Below, in pieces: positions 1 to 5,546 of a stretch of 8,136 nt of DNA. Within the stretch, counting starts at the first letter, position 1, and each line of letters starts with the position of its first letter. This stretch comes from Pseudomonadota bacterium (lineage in GTDB: Bacteria > Pseudomonadota > Gammaproteobacteria > Xanthomonadales > Xanthomonadaceae): NCBI GenBank assembly GCA_023394655.1, contig JAEXAG010000135.1, forward strand, positions 1-8,136, written 5' to 3'. The position numbers and the translations under genes are program-made. The notes under the pieces were generated by a model. The model saw only the letters and a program-made list of their open reading frames with translations. It ran no database searches and had not been told where the DNA came from.

Positions 1-1
1 C

Positions 2-385
2 GCCTACCGCGCCGACATCGACCGACTGGTGGCCGAGAACGGCTTCAACTCGGTGGACGTGGTGAGCATCGCGCCGGACCATCCGCAGCGCGAGGAAATG
101 CGCGCCAAGTTCCTCGAGGAACATACCCACAAGGAAGGCGAGGTGCGCTTCTTCGTCGATGGCAGCGGCCTGTTTTCGCTGCACGTCGGCGACAAGGTGT
201 ACGAAGTCCTGTGCGAGAAAGGCGATCTGATCTCGGTGCCGGACAAGACCACGCACTGGTTCGACATGGGACCGAAGCCCTCGTTCGTCGCCATCCGTTT
301 CTTCACCAATCCCGATGGCTGGGTCGGCGATTTCACCGGCAGCGACATTGCCGGGCGTTTCCCCCGCCACGAGGCCGACGCATGA
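2..385 (+). CDS. mtnD: Acireductone dioxygenase MtnD (5'-truncated by window edge)
   Basis: This enzyme of methionine salvage oxidises acireductone (1,2-dihydroxy-5-methylthiopentene-3-one) with O2 to 4-methylthio-2-oxobutanoate and formate when iron is bound. It is a cytosolic cupin. The reading frame is already open at base 2 and gives 127 residues before TGA at 383-385. The metal ligands are visible as HTHKEGE (His, His and Glu, window residues 41, 43 and 47) plus a His 38 residues after the Glu in the segment TTHWFDMG. The ligand spacing (2, 4, 38) is that known for Klebsiella ARD (His96, His98, Glu102, His140), so about 55 N-terminal residues lie upstream of the window. A GTG at 29 could be read as a start but is internal. 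The stop overlaps the mtnC start (ATGA), implying translational coupling in one operon. Family assignment is secure. Confidence 0.95.
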   Translation, partial: AYRADIDRLVAENGFNSVDVVSIAPDHPQREEMRAKFLEEHTHKEGEVRFFVDGSGLFSLHVGDKVYEVLCEKGDLISVPDKTTHWFDMGPKPSFVAIRFFTNPDGWVGDFTGSDIAGRFPRHEADA

Positions 386-1074
386 AGACCACCATATTGA
401 CCGACATCGAGGGCACCACGTCCTCGATCTCCTTCGTCAAGGATGTGCTGTTCCCCTACGCACGCCGCGCCTTGCCGGGCTTCGTGCGCGCCAACGGCGA
501 TCGTTCGGAAGTCCGCCAATGGCTGGATGCGGTCGCCTCCGAGCACGGCGCGATGTGCGACGACGAGATGATCGCGGAGATGCTGCAGGGCTGGATCGAC
601 GAGGACCGCAAGCACACCGCGCTCAAGGCGCTGCAGGGCATGATCTGGGAAGCCGGCTACCGCGACGGCGATTTCAGCGCCCACCTGCACCCCGACGTCG
701 AACCGAAGCTGCGCGAGTGGCATGCCGCCGGCCACCCGCTCGCGGTGTATTCCTCCGGCTCGGTGCCGGCGCAGAAGCTGTTCTTCGGCCATTCCGTCGC
801 CGGCGACTTGCTGCCGCTGTTCGATGCCTTCTTCGATACCGAAGTCGGGCACAAGCGCGAGTCCGACAGCTACCGGCGCATCGCCCAGCAGCTCAATCGC
901 GCGCCCGGCGACATCCTGTTCCTCTCCGACGTGGTGGAGGAACTGGATGCCGCACGCGAGGCCGGCATGCGCACCGTGCTGCTCGATCGCCGCGAGGATT
1001 ACCCGGAACCGCGCGAAGGCGATGCCACCGGCGGCCACCTCCGCGCGGAGCGTTTCGACGAGGTCCGGCCCTGA
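382..1074 (+). CDS. mtnC: Enolase-phosphatase E1, MtnC
   Basis: This bifunctional HAD-superfamily enzyme of methionine salvage enolises and dephosphorylates 2,3-diketo-5-methylthiopentyl-1-phosphate to acireductone, the substrate of MtnD encoded just upstream. The 230 residues match the usual family length. HAD motif I is DIEGTT near the N-terminus (nucleophile Asp8, then Glu10). Motif II is SSG at 124-126, within VYSSGSVPAQ. The motif III lysine is Lys158 in GHKRES, and motif IV is LSD ending at Asp183. Starting at ATG 382 puts motif I at its normal distance from the N-terminus; the same frame is open upstream to 211, but that stretch lies inside mtnD and carries no domain. The start overlaps the mtnD stop (ATGA), and GAGG at 371-374 gives a Shine-Dalgarno 7 bases before the ATG. 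Acts in the cytosol. Confidence 0.96.
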   Translation: MKTTILTDIEGTTSSISFVKDVLFPYARRALPGFVRANGDRSEVRQWLDAVASEHGAMCDDEMIAEMLQGWIDEDRKHTALKALQGMIWEAGYRDGDFSAHLHPDVEPKLREWHAAGHPLAVYSSGSVPAQKLFFGHSVAGDLLPLFDAFFDTEVGHKRESDSYRRIAQQLNRAPGDILFLSDVVEELDAAREAGMRTVLLDRREDYPEPREGDATGGHLRAERFDEVRP

Positions 1075-1100
1075 GCGGGGCCGGGTGCTCGGGCTAGAAT
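1071..1100 (+). promoter_or_regulatory. Putative rnt promoter, leaderless spacing
   Basis: TAGAAT at 1095-1100 matches the sigma-70 -10 consensus at 5 of 6 positions and ends only 6 bases before the rnt ATG. Transcription would therefore begin at or within a base or two of the start codon. The -35 is poor: CTGAGC at 1071-1076 (18-bp spacer) matches 3 of 6 and overlaps the mtnC stop codon. No Shine-Dalgarno sequence is present before the ATG, which fits leaderless initiation. Confidence 0.5.
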
Positions 1101-1106
1101 CCCCGG

Positions 1107-1778
1107 ATGCCCGACGCGATCGCTTCCCCCGCCGCCCCGCCCCGCTCGATGGCCAGCCGCTTCCGCGGCTTCCTGCCCGTGGTGGTGGATGTCGAAACCG
1201 GCGGCTTCGACTGGAACCGGCACGCACTGCTTGAAATCGCCGCGGTACCGCTGGACATGGATGCCGACGGCCGGCTGGTGCTGGGGGAAACCGCCGGCGC
1301 CCACCTCGTGCCGGCCCCCGGGACCGAGATCGATCCGAAATCGCTGGAAGTCACCGGCATCCGCCTCGACCATCCGTTCCGCCTCGCCAAGCCCGAAAAG
1401 GAAGCGCTGGATCACGTTTTCGCCGCGGTCCGTGCCGCGGTCCGCAAGCATGGCTGCCAGCGCGCGATCCTGGTGGGCCACAACGCCCACTTCGACCTCA
1501 ACTTCCTCAATGCCGCCGTGGCGCGGGTCGGCCACAAGCGCAATCCGTTCCATCCCTTCAGCGTGTTCGACACGGTGACGATGGCCGGCTTGGCCTACGG
1601 CCAGACCGTGCTGGCGCGCGCCGTGCAGGCCGCCGGCCTGCAATGGAGTGCCGCGGACGCGCATTCCGCCGTCTACGATGCGGAGATCACCGCACGGCTG
1701 TTCTGCCGCATCGCCAACACTTGGCCGATGCTGTCGCGGCCGGCGTCCGCCGAAACCGTGGCAGACGCCGGCAGCTGA
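1107..1778 (+). CDS. rnt: Ribonuclease T
   Basis: RNase T is a dimeric 3'-5' exoribonuclease of the DEDDh family that trims the 3' ends of tRNA, 5S and 23S rRNA and other small stable RNAs. The protein is 223 residues, and all five catalytic residues are visible: Asp28 and Glu30 in VDVETGGF, Asp130 in GHNAHFDLNF, and His186 and Asp191 in AHSAVYDAE. The spacing is the same as in E. coli RNase T (D23, E25, D125, H181, D186) with an offset of 5. The segment RNPFHPF before the third motif is also typical. ATG 1107 is chosen because it gives a family-like N-terminus ahead of RFRGFLPVV and lies 6 bases after a TAGAAT box; an in-frame ATG at 1149 would shorten the tail. The gene follows mtnC by 32 bases and converges with sugE. 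Confidence 0.95.
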   Translation: MPDAIASPAAPPRSMASRFRGFLPVVVDVETGGFDWNRHALLEIAAVPLDMDADGRLVLGETAGAHLVPAPGTEIDPKSLEVTGIRLDHPFRLAKPEKEALDHVFAAVRAAVRKHGCQRAILVGHNAHFDLNFLNAAVARVGHKRNPFHPFSVFDTVTMAGLAYGQTVLARAVQAAGLQWSAADAHSAVYDAEITARLFCRIANTWPMLSRPASAETVADAGS

Positions 1779-1787
1779 TCAGCCGGC
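1767..1787. repeat. Imperfect inverted repeat across the rnt/sugE convergent stops
   Basis: The perfect 10-bp palindrome GCTGATCAGC (1774-1783) contains both stop codons. Flanking GCCG (1767-1770) and CGGC (1784-1787) can extend the stem with a 3-base bulge. It could form a small hairpin in transcripts from either side. Neither strand has a U-tract, so calling it a terminator is not justified. Confidence 0.3.
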
Positions 1788-2093
1788 CAGCTTCAGCCCC
1801 ACCAATCCGGCCACAATGAGCAGCACGCTGATGCTCTTCAAGAGGCCCATCGGCTCGTGGAACAGCCAGGCGCCCAGAAGCACCGTGCCGATGGCGCCGA
1901 TGCCGACCCAGATCGCGTAGGCGGTGCCGACCGGCAGGCTCTTCATCGCCAGCCCGAGCAGGCCCACGCTCACCGCCATCGAGGCCACCGTGCCGATGCT
2001 CGGCCACAGCCGGGTGAAACCCTCGGTGTATTTCAGGCCGATCGCCCAACCCACTTCGAACAGTCCGGCCACGAAAAGAAGAATCCACGCCAT
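1779..2093 (-). CDS. sugE: SugE/Gdx-type small multidrug resistance transporter (probable guanidinium exporter)
   Basis: This 104-residue inner-membrane protein has four hydrophobic helices (about 2-19, 30-50, 57-77 and 84-103). It belongs to the small multidrug resistance family, which works as an antiparallel dimer exchanging a cation for protons. The essential membrane glutamate is Glu13, in GLFEVGWAIGLKY. The segments LKYTEGF and AMKSLPVGTAYAIW closely resemble E. coli SugE (Gdx) rather than EmrE, and that subtype is known to export guanidinium. The preceding guanidine-II riboswitch candidate supports this substrate; export of quaternary ammonium compounds is the alternative. A Shine-Dalgarno GGGAG lies 7 bases before the ATG. 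The gene lies 119 bases after rlmB and ends exactly where rnt ends on the other strand. No clear promoter of its own was found, so read-through from rlmB is possible. Confidence 0.93.
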   Translation of the reverse strand: MAWILLFVAGLFEVGWAIGLKYTEGFTRLWPSIGTVASMAVSVGLLGLAMKSLPVGTAYAIWVGIGAIGTVLLGAWLFHEPMGLLKSISVLLIVAGLVGLKLAG

Positions 2094-2100
2094 GATGCGT

Positions 2101-2105
2101 CTCCC
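2101..2105 (-). promoter_or_regulatory. sugE ribosome binding site
   Basis: GGGAG on the minus strand stands 7 bases before the sugE ATG and 7 bases after the proximal riboswitch hairpin. CTCC at 2136-2139 (minus strand), at the 3' edge of the distal hairpin, is complementary to GGAG of this site and is a candidate anti-Shine-Dalgarno. Confidence 0.6.
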
Positions 2106-2112
2106 GATGTTC

Positions 2113-2158
2113 CGGGGCCGTCCCCGTGATGGATTGGAGCGGCGGGGTCGTCGCCGCT
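2113..2158 (-). promoter_or_regulatory. Candidate guanidine-II (mini-ykkC) riboswitch of sugE
   Basis: Read on the minus strand, two hairpins are joined by an 11-base linker. The proximal one (2126 to 2113) is CGGGG-ACGG-CCCCG, a perfect 5-bp stem with an ACGG tetraloop. The distal one (2158 to 2138) presents ACGA. It can form a 6-bp stem with one C-C mismatch next to the closing pair (ACGA as tetraloop), or a perfect 7-bp stem AGCGGCG/CGCCGCT with loop ACGACCC. Twin GC-rich hairpins with ACGR loops just before a ribosome binding site, in front of sugE, are the known signature of the guanidine-II class, in which guanidine favours loop-loop pairing through the CG of each loop and frees translation. 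The proximal hairpin is textbook, while the distal one is atypical. Confidence 0.75.
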
Positions 2159-2193
2159 TACTTCGTCGATGATCCGATCACGCCCGGCAAGAG

Positions 2194-2207
2194 GCGACCG
2201 AAGCCGC
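2194..2207 (-). other. Small UUCG hairpin after rlmB
   Basis: Shortly downstream of the rlmB stop, minus-strand GCGGC-TTCG-GTCGC can form a 5-bp stem (one G-U pair) with a stable UUCG loop. No U-tract follows, so it may be a weak 3'-end or processing element, or nothing. If it does not terminate, the rlmB mRNA would continue into the sugE riboswitch. Confidence 0.25.
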
Positions 2208-2212
2208 AAACA

Positions 2213-2959
2213 TCAGCCGATGCGCTGCCGCACCGCCTCGAACAGCGCGATGCCCGCGGAGACCGAGACATTGAGGCTTTCCATTTCCCCCGGCATCGGG
2301 ATCTTCACCAGCTGGTCGCAGTTCTCCCGGGTGAGGCGGCGCAGGCCTTCGCCTTCGCTGCCCAGCACCAGCGCGACATTGCCGCGCAGATCCAGCGCGT
2401 GGATCGAAGCTTCGGTCTCGCCGGCCAGCCCGTAGATCCACACGCCCTGTTTCTGCAGGTCACGCAGGGTACGCGAGAGGTTGGTCACCGCCACCACCGG
2501 GATGCGATCGGCGGCACCGGCGGATGTCTTGCGTACCGTGGCGTTGACCTGCACCGCCTTGTCGCGCGGGATGACGACGGCACTCGCGCCTGCAGCGGCG
2601 GCGGAGCGCAGGCAGGCACCGAGATTGTGCGGATCCTGCACGCCATCGAGCACCAGCACCAGAGCCCGGCCTTCGGCCTGTTCCACCAGATCGGCCAGTT
2701 CGTGTTCGTCCCACGTCCTGGCGGCCTGGTAGCGCGCCAACACGCCCTGATGGCGCAGGCCACCGGCCACGCCATCCAGCGCCTGCTGCGCGACACGCCG
2801 CACGTCGATGCCGATCCGGCGCGCCAGCGTTTCGATCTCGCCCAGCCGGGGGTTGCGTCCGCCGGCCTCGACCAGCACCTCGCGGACATTGCCGGCGTCA
2901 TGCTCCAGCGCGGAGGCCACGGCATTGATGCCGGCGATCCATTGCGATGCTTTGCTCAT
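2213..2959 (-). CDS. rlmB: 23S rRNA (guanosine-2'-O-)-methyltransferase RlmB
   Basis: RlmB methylates the ribose of G2251 in the peptidyl-transferase P-loop of 23S rRNA, using S-adenosylmethionine. The protein is 248 residues. An N-terminal L30e-like RNA-recognition domain covers about 1-75, followed by a SpoU/TrmH (SPOUT, trefoil-knot) catalytic domain. SPOUT motif 1 is LDGVQDPHNLGACLRS, with Asn112 and Arg118. Motif 2 is LVLGSEGEGL, with Glu202. Motif 3 is IPMPGEMESLNVSVS, with Ser228 and Asn230. The last three residues match E. coli E198, S224 and N226 with a constant offset of 4. The gene lies 39 bases downstream of rnr, the same order as in E. coli, but a good promoter in that gap suggests it can be transcribed alone. 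The ATG has no Shine-Dalgarno. Confidence 0.95.
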   Translation of the reverse strand: MSKASQWIAGINAVASALEHDAGNVREVLVEAGGRNPRLGEIETLARRIGIDVRRVAQQALDGVAGGLRHQGVLARYQAARTWDEHELADLVEQAEGRALVLVLDGVQDPHNLGACLRSAAAAGASAVVIPRDKAVQVNATVRKTSAGAADRIPVVAVTNLSRTLRDLQKQGVWIYGLAGETEASIHALDLRGNVALVLGSEGEGLRRLTRENCDQLVKIPMPGEMESLNVSVSAGIALFEAVRQRIG

Positions 2960-2965
2960 CGGTAC

Positions 2966-2994
2966 ATTCTAGGGCGGCGCGATCCACCGCCCAA
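2966..2994 (-). promoter_or_regulatory. Putative rlmB promoter, leaderless spacing
   Basis: On the minus strand, TTGGGC (2994-2989) and TAGAAT (2971-2966) are separated by exactly 17 bases. The -10 matches consensus at 5 of 6 positions and the -35 has the conserved TTG. The -10 ends 6 bases before the rlmB ATG, so the predicted transcript would start at the ATG. This is the best-formed promoter seen in the window. Confidence 0.6.
2972..2992 (-). repeat. Inverted repeat between rnr and rlmB
   Basis: GGGCGG and CCGCCC form a perfect 6-bp inverted repeat around a 9-base loop. It fills the rlmB promoter spacer and touches the last bases of the -35. It begins 6 bases after the rnr stop codon, so it would form a 3' stem-loop in rnr mRNA. 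It lacks a U-tract. Confidence 0.4.
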
Positions 2995-2998
2995 GTTT

Positions 2999-5503
2999 TC
3001 AGTACGGCTGTTTCTGCCGTCGCGCCGGCTTGCCGCGCACCGGCTCGGCCGGTTTCTCGTCTTCCTCCACCAAGCGGAAGTCGATCTTGCGTTCCTCCAG
3101 GCTGGCCTTGAGCACGCGGATCCGCACCCGGTCGCCGAGCCGGAACTCGCGGCCGCGGCGTTCGCCGGTCAGCGTCTTGCGGATGGCATCGAAGTGGTAG
3201 TAATCGTGCGGCAGCTGGGTGACGTGGACCAGTCCGTTGACCTTGGAATCGTCCAGCTCCACGAACAGGCCGAAGCTGGTCACGCCGCTGATCACGCCAT
3301 CGAACTGGCCGCCGACGTGTTTCTCCATCCACGCCGCGCGATAGCGTTCGTCCACCTCGCGCTCGGCCTCGTCGGCGCGACGCGCGCGCTCGGAGCACTG
3401 CAGCGCCAACTGGTCCATCTCGCGCGGGGTGTACAGGTAATCGTCGGCATCGCCACCGGCCAGGCCATGCTTGATCGCACGATGCACCAGCAGGTCTGGA
3501 TAGCGGCGAATCGGCGAGGTGAAATGCGCGTAGCTTTCCAGCGCCAGCCCGAAGTGGCCGACGTTGGACGGCGAATACACCGCCAGCGACTGGCTGCGCA
3601 GCAGCACCGATTCGATCAGCGCCGCATCGGCGCGCTCGCGCACCTTGTGGATCAGCGCGGTGAAATCACGCGGATGCACCTTGTTCCACGGGGGCATCGA
3701 AAGCTCGAATTCCTTGAGGAATTCCTGCAGGTCGGCGTACTTCTGCTCCGGCGGGCGCTCGTGGATGCGGTACGGCGCCGGGATGCCCTTCGCCAGCAGG
3801 TATTTCGCCGCCTCCACGTTGGCCGCGATCATGCATTCCTCGATCAGCTTGTGCGCGTCGTTGCGCTGGAGCATGCCGGCCTGGGTGACTTCGCCGCGAT
3901 TGTCCAGAACGAAGCGCACTTCGCCGGATTCGAACTCGATCGCGCCACGGCGCTCGCGTGCCTTCGCCATCTGGCCGTAGAGCTGGTGCAGATGGCGCAC
4001 GTGGCCGATCAGCTCGCCGATCACCGCTTCGGCCTGCGCCCGATCCTCGTCGAGGACGTCGTCGCCGACGGCGTTCCACACCTGCGTGTAGGTCAGCCGT
4101 GCATGCGAACGCATCACCGCCTGGTGGAAGCTGGAAGAAACCACTTCGCCGCGATTGTTCAGCTGCATGTCGCAGACGAAGCACAGGCGATCGACGTTCG
4201 GATTCAGCGAACAGATGCCGTTGGAAAGCGTCTCCGGCAGCATCGGCACCACGAAGCCCGGGAAATACACCGAAGTGGCGCGCTTCTCGGCCTCATCGTC
4301 CAGCGGGCTGCCGGGGCATACATAGTGCGAGACATCGGCGATGGCGACCACCAGCCGCCAGCCGTTGCGCAGGCGCTCGCAATAGACGGCATCGTCGAAA
4401 TCCTTGGCGTCCTGGCCGTCGATGGTGACCAGCGGCAGGTCGCGCAGGTCGAGCCGACCGACGGTGTCGGAATGCGGGACTTCCAGCGGCACCGCGGCCG
4501 CTTCGTCGAGCACGCCCTGCGGGAACTCGTGCGGGATGTCATGGCCGTGGATGGCCGCCTCGACCACCAGCGAGGGCGTCAGCTTGTCGCCGAGCACGGC
4601 CACGATGCGGCCGATCGGCGGACGCCGGGCATCCTGCGGCTGGGTGATCTCGGCCACCACCAGATGGCCCGGGCGCGCTTCGTTGCGCGCATCCTGCGGG
4701 ATCATCACGTTGCGCTGGATGCGCGCGTCGTCCGGGACGACGAAGCCGACCCCGGCCTCCTCGTCGTAGCGCCCGACCAGGCGACTGACCCGGCGTTCCA
4801 GCACCTCGACGATCGCGCCTTCGCTGCGGCCGCGCCGGTCCATGCCGGTGATCGACGCCAGCACCCGGTCGCCGTGCAGCACCTTGCGCATCTCGGCAGG
4901 CGGCAGGAACAGGTCGTCGCCGCCGCCCGCATCCGGGCGCAGGAAGCCGAAGCCTTCCGGGTTGGCGATGACCGTGCCGGCGATCAGGTTCAGTTGCGCG
5001 GCCGGGGCGAAGCCGCCACGCCGGTTCTGCAGCAGCTGGCCATCGCGGACCATCGCGCCGAGGCGCTTGTCGAGCGCCGCACGACGATCGGGGGCCGTGA
5101 GGTCCAGCGCCTGCGCCAGCGCATCGGCATCCAGCGGACCTTCCGCATCGGCCAGCACCTGCAGGATGTATTCGCGGCTGGCGATGGGCTGCTCGTAGCG
5201 ACGCGCCTCGCGCGAGGCGTGCGGGTCACGCGGCCCGCGCGGGGTCGATCCGGCCTTGCCCTTGCCGGGTGCCGATCCGCCCTTCGGCGCCGCGCCACGC
5301 TTGCCGCCGCCCTTGCCCGCAGGTGCCTGCAGCGTTTCCGGCATCCATCCCGGCAGCCCCCCGGCTTTTCCGCCCGGTTTCTTGCCGGCCGGCTTCTTGT
5401 GGCTGGCCTTCTTCGAGACCGGGCTTCCGTTCCCGCCGGCCACCGATTTCCCGGCGGCAGGGCCCTTGCGCGCGCTCGCGCTGCGTTTGCTGGTTTTTTT
5501 CAT
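2999..5503 (-). CDS. rnr: Ribonuclease R
   Basis: RNase R is a processive 3'-5' exoribonuclease of the RNB/RNase II family that degrades structured RNA and takes part in rRNA and tmRNA-linked quality control. The protein is 834 residues. In order: a Lys/Gly/Ala/Pro-rich, probably disordered tail (1-105); a winged-helix domain (about 110-168); cold-shock OB folds (about 172-335); the RNB catalytic domain (about 350-690); an S1 RNA-binding domain (about 731-817); and a short charged end. The magnesium-binding aspartates lie in TIDGQDAKDFDDA (Asp362, 368, 370 and 371), with spacing identical to E. coli D272, D278, D280 and D281. Tyr413 lies in SVYFPGFVVPMLPE. The ATG at 5503 has no Shine-Dalgarno and is followed by AAAAAAA. 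The long basic N-terminal tail is the main oddity, since in E. coli the lysine-rich extension is C-terminal. rlmB follows. Confidence 0.96.
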   Translation of the reverse strand: MKKTSKRSASARKGPAAGKSVAGGNGSPVSKKASHKKPAGKKPGGKAGGLPGWMPETLQAPAGKGGGKRGAAPKGGSAPGKGKAGSTPRGPRDPHASREARRYEQPIASREYILQVLADAEGPLDADALAQALDLTAPDRRAALDKRLGAMVRDGQLLQNRRGGFAPAAQLNLIAGTVIANPEGFGFLRPDAGGGDDLFLPPAEMRKVLHGDRVLASITGMDRRGRSEGAIVEVLERRVSRLVGRYDEEAGVGFVVPDDARIQRNVMIPQDARNEARPGHLVVAEITQPQDARRPPIGRIVAVLGDKLTPSLVVEAAIHGHDIPHEFPQGVLDEAAAVPLEVPHSDTVGRLDLRDLPLVTIDGQDAKDFDDAVYCERLRNGWRLVVAIADVSHYVCPGSPLDDEAEKRATSVYFPGFVVPMLPETLSNGICSLNPNVDRLCFVCDMQLNNRGEVVSSSFHQAVMRSHARLTYTQVWNAVGDDVLDEDRAQAEAVIGELIGHVRHLHQLYGQMAKARERRGAIEFESGEVRFVLDNRGEVTQAGMLQRNDAHKLIEECMIAANVEAAKYLLAKGIPAPYRIHERPPEQKYADLQEFLKEFELSMPPWNKVHPRDFTALIHKVRERADAALIESVLLRSQSLAVYSPSNVGHFGLALESYAHFTSPIRRYPDLLVHRAIKHGLAGGDADDYLYTPREMDQLALQCSERARRADEAEREVDERYRAAWMEKHVGGQFDGVISGVTSFGLFVELDDSKVNGLVHVTQLPHDYYHFDAIRKTLTGERRGREFRLGDRVRIRVLKASLEERKIDFRLVEEDEKPAEPVRGKPARRQKQPY

Positions 5504-5510
5504 CGCCGCG

Positions 5511-5516
5511 ATGGTA
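5511..5516 (-). promoter_or_regulatory. Possible rnr -10 box
   Basis: TACCAT on the minus strand matches the -10 consensus at 4 of 6 positions and ends 7 bases before the rnr ATG. No recognisable -35 was found at 16-18 bases. It lies in the 43-base gap after the dioxygenase gene. The spacing resembles that of rnt and rlmB, which is the main reason to mention it. Confidence 0.3.
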
Positions 5517-5546
5517 GCTCGCCCGAGGTGGAGGCCACGTCGCGAC

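Noticed and set aside
29..385. GTG at 29 as the true mtnD start
   Set aside because: The frame is open to the window edge, and the metal-ligand positions show about 55 further residues are needed upstream.
4..1227. A 407-codon open frame on the - strand
   Set aside because: It is antisense to mtnD, mtnC and the start of rnt, all well supported; the product is compositionally biased without motifs.
2160..2212. A promoter for sugE upstream of the riboswitch
   Set aside because: TTGCCG at 2190-2185 (minus strand) has no acceptable -10 at 16-18 bases; GATCAT is only 10 bases away. I could not support a promoter.
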